DNA from: an uncultured Fretibacterium sp.
GTDB taxonomy: Bacteria > Synergistota > Synergistia > Synergistales > Aminobacteriaceae
DNA length: 8,469 nt
NCBI GenBank assembly: GCA_905373185.1
Contig: CAJPSE010000066.1
Coordinates: 1-8,469, forward strand
Reading direction: 5' to 3'
In this document: positions 1-6,223 of the stretch, in pieces
Numbering within the stretch: position 1 is the first letter of the stretch
Layout of the letters: each line of letters begins with the position of its first letter
Position numbers and translations under genes: made by a program
Notes under the pieces: model-generated
Databases searched by the model: none
Told to the model about the DNA's origin: nothing
Seen by the model: the letters and a program-made list of their open reading frames with translations, nothing else

Positions 1-2
1 GA

Positions 3-1490
3 ATCAATCCTGCTCAAGAACATCTTCCTCCTCCAAAAACGAACGCCCTGGGGCCGGTGGGCATGAAGGCCATGGCGGACGAGGCGGGCAGGGTCCCGAA
101 CCACGTCTACCTGGTGGTGCCATGCCTGGCGCCCGACTGTCCCGCCCTGGAGACCGCGGGGGTCGACGTGTCCTCCAAGGATATCGAGGACCTCCTGAGC
201 TATCCCAATATCATCGGCATCGGAGAGATACAGGGCTTCTCCAACGCCCGGCACGTATACCGCAACACCCCGGAGATCGTGACCGACATCATGGCCTCCA
301 CCAGTTATGCCGTGGGGCTCAACCGGACCGTGGACGGCAACGCGCCGGACCTCTTCGGGGCCGAGCTGGCCGCGCACATCCTCGTGGCCGGGGGCCGGGC
401 CTCCTGTCATGAGACGACGACCAAGGCGGAGTGCGTGGAGAAGCTGCGCCAGGGGGTCTTCGTGTTCATGCGGGAGGGCTCCACGCAGAAGAACATGGCC
501 GAGTGCATCCGGGCGGTCACCGAGGACGGCATGGACTCGCGGCGGTGCATCCTCGCGACGGACGATATGGTGGCGGACGACCTCCGCAACCTGGGGCACA
601 TGAACGAGATCGTGAGGCGCACGATTCGCCAGGGCGTGGACCCGGTCGAGGCGATACAGATGGTGACCATCAACCCGTCCTCCTACTTCCGCTTCGAGGA
701 CCGCGGCGCCCTCGCCCCCGGCAAGCTGGCCGACATAGTCGTCCTGGATGACCTCTACGAGATGTCGGTCGAGGCCGTCTTCATCGAGGGGAAGCTGACC
801 GCGCACAAGGGCAGGCTGCTCGTCGACCTCTCCCCCTACGTCTATCCCGATACCGTCAAGAACTCCGTCCGCAGGGCTCCCTTGAAGAAGTCGGACCTGG
901 AGATACGCAGTGATGCCGCGCAGGTCACCGGAAACTGTCTCGTCGCCATCCCGGACCAGAACCTGACGGACGCCCTCGAGGTCACCCTGCCCGTCTCGGG
1001 CGGCGTCGTCTCGTGCGACCCGAAGAACGACGTGCTCTACATCGCCTGCATCGAGCGCTACGGACGCAACGGCAACATCGGCAAGGCGTTCGTCCGCGGG
1101 TTCGGGATGAAGCAGGGGGCCATCGCGGAGAGCGTGGCGCACGATACGCACAACATCATCGTGGCGGGCGCGTCCCTCGAGGACATGGTCGCGGCGGTCA
1201 ACCGGGTGATCGAGATGGGGGGCGGCATCGCCCTGGCCGACCGGGGCAGAGTCGTGGACGAACTGCGTCTGCCCGTGGGTGGCCTGATCTCGGACGAGCA
1301 GTCGGGCGAGGAGATGGCGGAGAGCATCAAGCGCCTGGCGGAGACCGCGCGGACGCAGCTCTCCTGCGCGATTCACGAGCCCTTCATGCACCTGTCCTTC
1401 CTGGCGCTCTCCACCAGCCCGAAATGGAAGATTACGGACAAGGGGCTGATCGACGTCGAGAACTTCCGGATCCTCCCGCCCGTGAAGTAA
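3..1490 (+). CDS. Adenine-deaminase-family protein, N-terminus missing (5' partial, possibly degenerate or divergent paralogue)
   Basis: Adenine deaminases convert adenine to hypoxanthine and ammonia in the cytosol with a dinuclear metal centre. The frame is open back to base 3, but recognisable homology starts only near base 39-42 (residues TNALG onward). The roughly 110 N-terminal residues with the metal-binding HxH are therefore absent. GTG at 57 could be a nominal start but has no Shine-Dalgarno and lies inside a conserved segment, so I treat the gene as partial. Visible landmarks: GIGE glutamate (codon 225-227), CHE histidine (408-410), TDD aspartates (561-566), the APGKLADIVVLDD end of the barrel, and a full C-terminal adenine-deaminase domain (KAFVRGFG, SVAHDTHNIIVAG, GGGIAL, FLALSTSP). 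Oddities: the family DGH motif reads DGN (Asn codon 339-341), and the usual Arg after TDD is Met. The purine genes downstream support a purine role. Family assignment is firm; deaminase activity of this copy is doubtful. Confidence 0.85.
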   Translation: MNPAQEHLPPPKTNALGPVGMKAMADEAGRVPNHVYLVVPCLAPDCPALETAGVDVSSKDIEDLLSYPNIIGIGEIQGFSNARHVYRNTPEIVTDIMASTSYAVGLNRTVDGNAPDLFGAELAAHILVAGGRASCHETTTKAECVEKLRQGVFVFMREGSTQKNMAECIRAVTEDGMDSRRCILATDDMVADDLRNLGHMNEIVRRTIRQGVDPVEAIQMVTINPSSYFRFEDRGALAPGKLADIVVLDDLYEMSVEAVFIEGKLTAHKGRLLVDLSPYVYPDTVKNSVRRAPLKKSDLEIRSDAAQVTGNCLVAIPDQNLTDALEVTLPVSGGVVSCDPKNDVLYIACIERYGRNGNIGKAFVRGFGMKQGAIAESVAHDTHNIIVAGASLEDMVAAVNRVIEMGGGIALADRGRVVDELRLPVGGLISDEQSGEEMAESIKRLAETARTQLSCAIHEPFMHLSFLALSTSPKWKITDKGLIDVENFRILPPVK

Positions 1491-1683
1491 CAGAGGGGAC
1501 AACGTTCAAGGTTGATGTTAGAGTTTTACTATCTCAATCCTGCAAATGGTAACCCTTGCCCGCGCGTTGCTGTATATTTGACTGTAAAGTGTTAATCTAT
1601 TTGAATAACAGTAATTATTGTGTATGAAATATATTTTTGTCTTTACGTAATCCTCATCTCTTTTCGAGCACCAATCATGGAGG
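1491..1683 (+). promoter_or_regulatory. AT-rich intergenic region with candidate promoters for the M20/AbgT cassette
   Basis: This stretch separates the GC-rich adenine deaminase from the M20 gene and is strikingly AT-rich (20 G+C of 60 by hand count at 1621-1680). Two sigma-70-like pairs can be read. One is TTGAAT (1601-1606), a 16-base spacer, then TATGAA (1623-1628). The other is TTGACT (1578-1583), a 17-base spacer, then TTGAAT (1601-1606). Either would drive the M20 gene, leaving a leader of about 60-90 bases. A weak hairpin, CAAC/GTTG with a 7-base loop around 1500-1514, follows the adenine deaminase stop but lacks a clean T-run. I see no riboswitch consensus and no gene here. The promoter calls are pattern matches only. 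Confidence 0.4.
1679..1683 (+). promoter_or_regulatory. Ribosome-binding site GGAGG deciding the M20 start
   Basis: GGAGG at 1679-1683 abuts the ATG at 1684, which is too close to serve it. The in-frame ATG at 1696 lies 12 bases downstream, long but usable. The 1696 start is therefore preferred, though 1684 cannot be excluded. Confidence 0.5.
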
Positions 1684-1695
1684 ATGGTAGAGGTC

Positions 1696-2889
1696 ATGGA
1701 TTTGAGAGAGCGTGAACTCAGCCCTATTCTGGTCGAAGGAGTGGAAAAAAGGCGAGAGCAACTTGTGGGTATATCTAGGTTTATATGGGAGAACCCAGAG
1801 GTAGGCTACAAGGAATACAAAGCGTGTGAAATTTTAGTCAGCACTCTGGAGGAAAACGGATTCAACATCACGCGTAAAGCCTGTGGGATGGATACCGCTT
1901 TCATCGCGCAATTGCGCTCAACCCGACAAGGTCCTTGCATCGCCTTGTTGGCTGAGTACGATTCTCTGGGAGATCAGGGACATGCGTGCGGACACAATCT
2001 CTTTTCCGTCGCTGCTGTAGGCAGCGCTCTTGCTTTGGCAGAGGTGTTGGAGAGGATCGGAGGGGCGGTGATGGTTTTGGGCGCCCCAGCCGAAGAAGGG
2101 GTGGTTCCCGACGCCGGTGGCAAAATTACGATGGTGGAGCAGGGAGTGTTCGATAACGTTGATGTTGCTATGATGTGCCATGCTGAAGGTCGGACTATTA
2201 TTGAAAGAGAATTGGTTGCTGCAACGGTTTTAGAATGCACTTTCACAGGGAAAGCGGCTCATGCGGGAGGTTCTCCCCAGGAGGGAATTAACGCTTTAAA
2301 TGCGGGGGCCCTTACGATCATGAATATCAATGCTTATCGGCAACATCTACCCCCTAGAGTTGTCATTAATCCTGTGATACAGGAAAGTAGCAGGATACAG
2401 AATACGATCCCGGAGAGATGCGTCCTGAGCATGTCTGTGAGAGCCTCGGACAGAAACACACTACACAATGTCTTGGAGAGGATCGGGAACTGTATCCAAG
2501 CTAGTGCCCTTGCCACAGGCTGTACCGTCGAGACATCACTGAGAAACAAAATTTATGAAGACCTGTTGCCCAATCATCATCTCGGTCTGGCCTTCAAGGA
2601 AGCGCTGGATTGCCTCGGGGTCTCCTCTATTCAGAGAGAGGCAGCAAACTATAGTTGGGATGTGGGCAACGTCAGTCACGTCTGTCCGACTCTGGCCCCC
2701 TACATTAAGATAGGGCCGGAGAGTCTTGTTGGCCATACGAATGAGTTCAGGGAGGCCAGTAACTCGCCGGATGGCTACGAGGGAATGATCGTGGGAGCCA
2801 AAGCCATGGCTTTGACGGGATTACGCTATCTGACCGACATTACACTGAGGGAAAAGGTTCAAACCGAGTTCAAAGCAATACGTGCCTGA
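1696..2889 (+). CDS. M20-family amidohydrolase/peptidase, AbgB- or Xaa-Arg-dipeptidase-like
   Basis: A 397-residue cytosolic metal-dependent hydrolase expected to cleave an amide bond such as N-acyl-amino acid, dipeptide or p-aminobenzoyl-glutamate. Landmarks from the 1696 start: AEYDSLG (Asp near 89), ACGHN (Cys/His, His 100), GAPAEEG (catalytic/metal Glu 133-134), CHAEG (His 162), AAHAGG in the dimerisation lid (His 189) and GHTNEF (final metal-ligand His 347). All expected M20 ligands are present, so the enzyme should be active. The length fits the family and there is no signal peptide. The AbgT-family transporter gene 150 bases downstream suggests import followed by hydrolysis of the same class of substrate. 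E. coli uses two M20 subunits, AbgA and AbgB, beside AbgT; only one is present here. GC is clearly lower than in the purine genes on either side. An upstream ATG at 1684 adds four residues but lacks proper ribosome-binding-site spacing. The exact substrate is inferred. Confidence 0.85.
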   Translation: MDLRERELSPILVEGVEKRREQLVGISRFIWENPEVGYKEYKACEILVSTLEENGFNITRKACGMDTAFIAQLRSTRQGPCIALLAEYDSLGDQGHACGHNLFSVAAVGSALALAEVLERIGGAVMVLGAPAEEGVVPDAGGKITMVEQGVFDNVDVAMMCHAEGRTIIERELVAATVLECTFTGKAAHAGGSPQEGINALNAGALTIMNINAYRQHLPPRVVINPVIQESSRIQNTIPERCVLSMSVRASDRNTLHNVLERIGNCIQASALATGCTVETSLRNKIYEDLLPNHHLGLAFKEALDCLGVSSIQREAANYSWDVGNVSHVCPTLAPYIKIGPESLVGHTNEFREASNSPDGYEGMIVGAKAMALTGLRYLTDITLREKVQTEFKAIRA

Positions 2890-3039
2890 CGTCTTTACAG
2901 TCTAACGCAAGGATGCCCCGTGGACTATAGTCAAGAAAAAGGACAGGCGGCAGGTAATCCTTCGAAGTCGAATCGAATTTGGGTCAGGACGGGCAAATGC
3001 AAAGAACGAACAAAACCTGATTTTATTTGGAGGGCTATT
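2890..3039 (+). other. 150-base spacer between the M20 and abgT-like genes, with a short palindrome
   Basis: The spacer contains a perfect 10-base palindrome GACTATAGTC (2923-2932) and TTCGA-rich sequence at about 2959-2977, but no obvious terminator or strong promoter. Its open frame continues into the transporter from a GTG at 2920. The encoded 40 residues are polar and unlike AbgT proteins, so it is read as untranslated leader. Confidence 0.35.
3029..3034 (+). promoter_or_regulatory. Ribosome-binding site GGAGGG for the AbgT-family transporter
   Basis: GGAGGG lies 5 bases before the ATG at 3040, which fixes that codon as the start rather than the in-frame GTG at 2920. Confidence 0.8.
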
Positions 3040-4572
3040 ATGGTGGATTTGAAGTCTCCTCAAAAGCCAAAGGGCATTCTCAGTGCAATCGAGGTTCTGG
3101 GGAACAAATTGCCTCATCCCGTCTACATCTTCTTGATCTTGGCTCTGACCGTGGTGGTCGTTTCCAATTTTACTGCCGGCATTAAGTTTCTCCATCCCGG
3201 AACCGGTAAGGAAGAGGTGTTGAAGAGTCTGGCAACCCCTGACGGCTTCCGATGGATACTAAAGAACCTGGTCAGCAACTTCACCCGGTTCCCTCCCCTC
3301 GGCATGGTTCTTGTCATGATGATCGGCCTGGGACTGGCCGAGGAGACGGGGTTACTTCGGGCCCTTTTAAGAAAAGCCATCGTTGGTGCACCCAAGTCCT
3401 TGGTTACGTTTATCGTCATCTTCTCCGGGGTTATGGGAAATATTGCGGGAAGCGCTACTTTTGTCGTCATCCCCCCCTTGGGAGGCTTGGTCTTCAAAGC
3501 TTTAAAACGACATCCCTTGGCTGGAATCGCAGCGGGGTTTGCCGGAGTTGCGGCAGGACTGAGCGCAAACCTGCTGATCACTCCGACCGACGTCCTCTGC
3601 GCGGGCATCACCGAAAAAGCGGCGCAGATTTTGAACGCCAGCTTTACAGTGCATCCCGCCGTCAACTGGTTCTTTATGTTTCTGGCCACGCTGCTCCTGT
3701 CTATCCTGGGTGTGTTTGTGACCGAAAAAATCGTGGAACCTCGCCTGGGGACCTATGTAAGCAATGATGGGGATCCCTTGACGGAAGAGGATTCTGCACT
3801 TATGGAGGTTACGGATTTCGAGCGCAAGGGATTGAGGAACGCAGGGATTGCAACCCTGCTTTACTTTATTGCCATAGCCTCACTGGTCGTGCCTCCCGGG
3901 GGCATCCTGAGAGATCCAAAGCTTGGGACAATTGTACCCTCTCCTCTCCTTTCATCCATGATCGCAATTTTGTTCTTCTGGTTTGTCCTCGTAGCTCTGG
4001 CCTACGGTATTACGGCGAAGACGATCAGAAACTCGGACGATGTTGTGAGACATATGTCCGAGTCCATGAAGGGGTTTGCCGGATTTATCGTCTTATGCTT
4101 CTTCGCTGCCCAATTCGTTGAGTTCTTCGCATACACCAATTTGGGATTATTCCTGGCCGTCGAGGGGGCCGATTATCTGCAGAACAGCGGCTTCATCGGT
4201 GTTCCTCTCATTGTGGCCTTCATCATCTTGGTGAGTCTTATCAATTTCCTGATCGGCAGCGCTTCGGCAAAATGGGCGATACTGGCCCCGATTTTCGTGC
4301 CGATGTTCATGAAGCTGGGCTTCTCGCCATTCCTGACTCAAGCGGCATTCCGGGTTGCGGACTCGGTCACGAATTGCATCTCTCCTTTGGAGCCATTCAT
4401 GCCGTTCATCATCATATGCGCGCAGCGCTACGACAAGAGGGCCGGATTGGGTACCGTCATTTCGATAATGATTCCCTATGCCATCGTCTTTTTAATTTCC
4501 TGGACACTCCTTTTGGTAGGTTTTTATGTGCTCAATCTGCCTTTGGGCCCCGGCGCCCCTGTGGGCATGTGA
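3040..4572 (+). CDS. AbgT-family transporter (p-aminobenzoyl-glutamate type)
   Basis: A 510-residue polytopic inner-membrane protein; the length matches E. coli AbgT and MtrF. The family comprises cation-coupled transporters reported both to import p-aminobenzoyl-glutamate, a folate breakdown product, and to export sulfonamides. After a short cytosolic N-terminus, the first membrane helix spans about residues 27-45 (PVYIFLILALTVVVVS). The re-entrant and core helices include GNIAGSATFVVIPPLGG (134-149) and ANLLITPTD (176-184). The signature C-terminal core is GSASAKWAILAPIFVPM (406-422) followed by TQAAFRVADSVTNCISPLEP (433-452). The Trp 412, Pro 421, Arg 438, Asp 441 and Pro 449 positions expected in the transport pathway are present. 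A charged loop lies near residues 229-265. The family motif is usually SPLMPYF; here SPLEPFM carries a charged Glu 451. It shares strand and low GC with the M20 gene, so co-transcription is likely. Whether it imports substrate or exports drugs is not decided by sequence, but the M20 neighbour favours import. Confidence 0.93.
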   Translation: MVDLKSPQKPKGILSAIEVLGNKLPHPVYIFLILALTVVVVSNFTAGIKFLHPGTGKEEVLKSLATPDGFRWILKNLVSNFTRFPPLGMVLVMMIGLGLAEETGLLRALLRKAIVGAPKSLVTFIVIFSGVMGNIAGSATFVVIPPLGGLVFKALKRHPLAGIAAGFAGVAAGLSANLLITPTDVLCAGITEKAAQILNASFTVHPAVNWFFMFLATLLLSILGVFVTEKIVEPRLGTYVSNDGDPLTEEDSALMEVTDFERKGLRNAGIATLLYFIAIASLVVPPGGILRDPKLGTIVPSPLLSSMIAILFFWFVLVALAYGITAKTIRNSDDVVRHMSESMKGFAGFIVLCFFAAQFVEFFAYTNLGLFLAVEGADYLQNSGFIGVPLIVAFIILVSLINFLIGSASAKWAILAPIFVPMFMKLGFSPFLTQAAFRVADSVTNCISPLEPFMPFIIICAQRYDKRAGLGTVISIMIPYAIVFLISWTLLLVGFYVLNLPLGPGAPVGM

Positions 4573-4847
4573 TCGGTCACATTCCCGTACTACCGAGAGC
4601 AAATTTGAGAAGCCTCAGGGATTATTGGCGCTCTCATTTGGCTTTGCTGCTTTTCCAACAGCCTTGGCCTTTTTGACGGGCATTGGGGGGATGCTATTTT
4701 TCGCTCAAGTCGCCCCGATCTCCTTTCAGGCCGAATCCATTGCAGCCTTTGAGCGGGGGCTGTGCCCCGAAGTTTCGCCGTGCACCTTGACCATATTATT
4801 TGGAACATCCACATCCACTACCGATATCTTAAGGAGAGATTTCACCC
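4573..4847. other. 275-base gene-free gap with hairpins before the purine permease
   Basis: No frame here encodes a recognisable protein. Besides the imperfect hairpin at 4600-4640, there is a GGGGC-TGT-GCCCC stem-loop at 4756-4768. An AT-rich patch with TTGACC (4787-4792) and TATTAT (4794-4799) lies about 50 bases before the permease start. These boxes are too close together to form one promoter, so I do not call one. The permease ribosome-binding site AAGGAGA (4831-4837) lies 10 bases before its ATG. I checked for a purine riboswitch, often found before permeases of this family in Firmicutes, and see no matching core. Confidence 0.45.
4600..4640 (+). terminator. Imperfect hairpin downstream of the AbgT gene, possible terminator
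   Basis: The left arm CAAAT (4600-4604), GAGA (4607-4610), GCC (4612-4614) pairs with GGC (4627-4629), TCTC (4632-4635) and ATTTG (4636-4640). A TT bulge, a small internal loop and a 12-base terminal loop interrupt it. It is followed by GCTTTGCTGCTTTT, a broken T-rich run. The position, about 30 bases after the abgT-like stop, suits a terminator, but the stem is irregular. Confidence 0.3.
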
Positions 4848-6155
4848 ATGCTGGATCGCCTGTTCAAGCTCAAGGAACACAACACCGATGTCAAGACGGA
4901 GGTTCTTGCCGGTATCACCTCGTTCATCGCCATGGCGTACATCATCTTCGTCAATCCCTCCATTCTCAAGTCCGCCAATATGGACTCCAACTCCGTCCTG
5001 ATGGCCACGTGCATCGGCGCCGCCGTCGGCTGCTTCCTCACCGCCATCCTGGCGAACGTCCCCTTCTGCCAGGCCCCGGGGATGGGCATGAACGCCTTCT
5101 TTGCCTATACCCTCTGCGGGACCATGGGCTATACCTGGCAGCAGGGGCTCACGGTCGTGTTCCTGTCCGGCGTGATATTCCTGCTGATAACCATAACGCC
5201 GCTCCGCGGGAAGATCATCGCCGCCATCCCCAATGACATGAAGAACGCGATCACGGGTGGCATCGGCCTCTTCGTGGCGCTCGTCGGCCTGTTCAACGCC
5301 GGGATCGTGCACACGACGGAGGCGGGCAAACTCACCCTTGGTAACATCACCTCGGGGGCTCCCCTGGTCGCCGTGGTCGGGATCCTGATCGTCTCCGTCC
5401 TGGTCACGCGACGCGTGAGGGGCGCGCTGATCCTCGGCATCCTCGCCGCCACGGCCATAGCGGTTCCTCTCGGCGTCGCGGTGCTTCCCAAGACTCTGAC
5501 CCTCAGCGGCCTCTCCATGGAGCCCACCTTCATGAAGATGAGCTTCGACTTCAGCAGCGTGGGGATCGTCTCCGTCGTCACCGTCGTGGCGACCCTGGCT
5601 GTCTACAACACCTTCGACACCCTGGGGACCCTGATCGCCACCGCCACGAACGCCGGCCTGGTCGATAAGGACGGCAACATGCCCGGGTGCGACAGGGCGC
5701 TGATCGCCGACGCCAGCTCCACGATCCTGGCGGGCTTCCTCGGCACGTCGACGATCTGCACCCTGGTCGAGTCCGCCACGGGCATATCGGAGGGCGGCAG
5801 GACTGGCCTCACGGCCATCGTGTGCGGCATCCTGTTCCTGTTGGGCATGCTGCTGGCCCCCTTTGCGGAGATCATCCCGGCGGCGGCGACCGCCCCTGCC
5901 CTGATCCTGTCGGGCACCATGATGGCGGGCGGGGTCCGGAACATCGACTGGAAGGATATGGAGATTGCGATCCCGTGCTTCCTGATTCTGGCTATCATGC
6001 CCTTCGCCTACTCCGTTTCGGACGGCATCGGGTTCGGCTTCATCTCGTACATCGTGATCAAGATCTTCCGCGGCAAGGCGAGGGAGGTCTCCCCCGTGCT
6101 CCATGTGCTGGGGGCTATTTTCGTAATCAAGTATATCCTGGCCGGCATCCTCTAA
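4848..6155 (+). CDS. AzgA/PbuG-type adenine/guanine/hypoxanthine permease (NCS2 superfamily, COG2252)
   Basis: A 435-residue integral membrane protein that imports purine nucleobases, probably by proton symport; the family has about 14 membrane segments in core and gate domains. The N-terminus has the family pattern TEVLAGITSFIAMAYIIFVN (17-36). Next come QAPGMGMNAFFAYTLC (75-90), the FDTLGTL segment (256-262) and GTSTICTLVESATGI with EGGRTGLT (299-322). The last contains the Glu (308) that contacts the base in this family. The C-terminal half keeps the PAAATAPALILSG segment. Start ATG has AAGGAGA 10 bases upstream, and the gene ends in tandem TAA TAA codons. GC is high (41 of 60 at 5041-5100 by hand count), contrasting with the preceding two genes. 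The guanine deaminase 68 bases downstream supports guanine/hypoxanthine transport. The exact base preference cannot be read from sequence. Confidence 0.93.
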   Translation: MLDRLFKLKEHNTDVKTEVLAGITSFIAMAYIIFVNPSILKSANMDSNSVLMATCIGAAVGCFLTAILANVPFCQAPGMGMNAFFAYTLCGTMGYTWQQGLTVVFLSGVIFLLITITPLRGKIIAAIPNDMKNAITGGIGLFVALVGLFNAGIVHTTEAGKLTLGNITSGAPLVAVVGILIVSVLVTRRVRGALILGILAATAIAVPLGVAVLPKTLTLSGLSMEPTFMKMSFDFSSVGIVSVVTVVATLAVYNTFDTLGTLIATATNAGLVDKDGNMPGCDRALIADASSTILAGFLGTSTICTLVESATGISEGGRTGLTAIVCGILFLLGMLLAPFAEIIPAAATAPALILSGTMMAGGVRNIDWKDMEIAIPCFLILAIMPFAYSVSDGIGFGFISYIVIKIFRGKAREVSPVLHVLGAIFVIKYILAGIL

Positions 6156-6209
6156 TAAAAATTGCCGCCAATCGCCGCCGCGGACGATACCTTAAAGAGG
6201 AGCCGTCGA

Positions 6210-6215
6210 AAGGAG
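6210..6215 (+). promoter_or_regulatory. Ribosome-binding site AAGGAG for guaD
   Basis: AAGGAG lies 8 bases before ATG 6224. The open frame extends far upstream inside the permease gene, so this site defines the true start. Confidence 0.8.
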
Positions 6216-6223
6216 TCGTCGAG

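Noticed and set aside
4..1543. Ten-base direct repeat TCAATCCTGC at 4-13 and 1534-1543 flanking the adenine deaminase fragment
   Set aside because: A 10-base match is expected many times by chance in 8.5 kb, and no transposase, inverted ends or target duplication accompany it.
2920..3039. N-terminal extension of the AbgT transporter from GTG 2920
   Set aside because: The 40 added residues are polar with no family match, while GGAGGG is ideally placed for ATG 3040.
4573..4847. Purine riboswitch before the permease
   Set aside because: The conserved purine-riboswitch core and loop-loop elements are not seen; the hairpins present do not form the three-way junction.
4526..5236. Open frame bridging the gap and the start of the permease
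   Set aside because: It overlaps two well-supported genes in the wrong frame and has no recognisable domain.
4842..6104. Long antisense open frame (420 codons) opposite the purine permease
   Set aside because: It mirrors the GC-rich codons of the permease, yields a low-complexity protein rich in Asp, Gly, His and Arg, and has no family signature.
5687..6223. Upstream in-frame extension of guaD into the permease gene
   Set aside because: It overlaps the permease in another frame, encodes Arg/His/Pro/Gly-rich nonsense, and a proper ribosome-binding site precedes ATG 6224.
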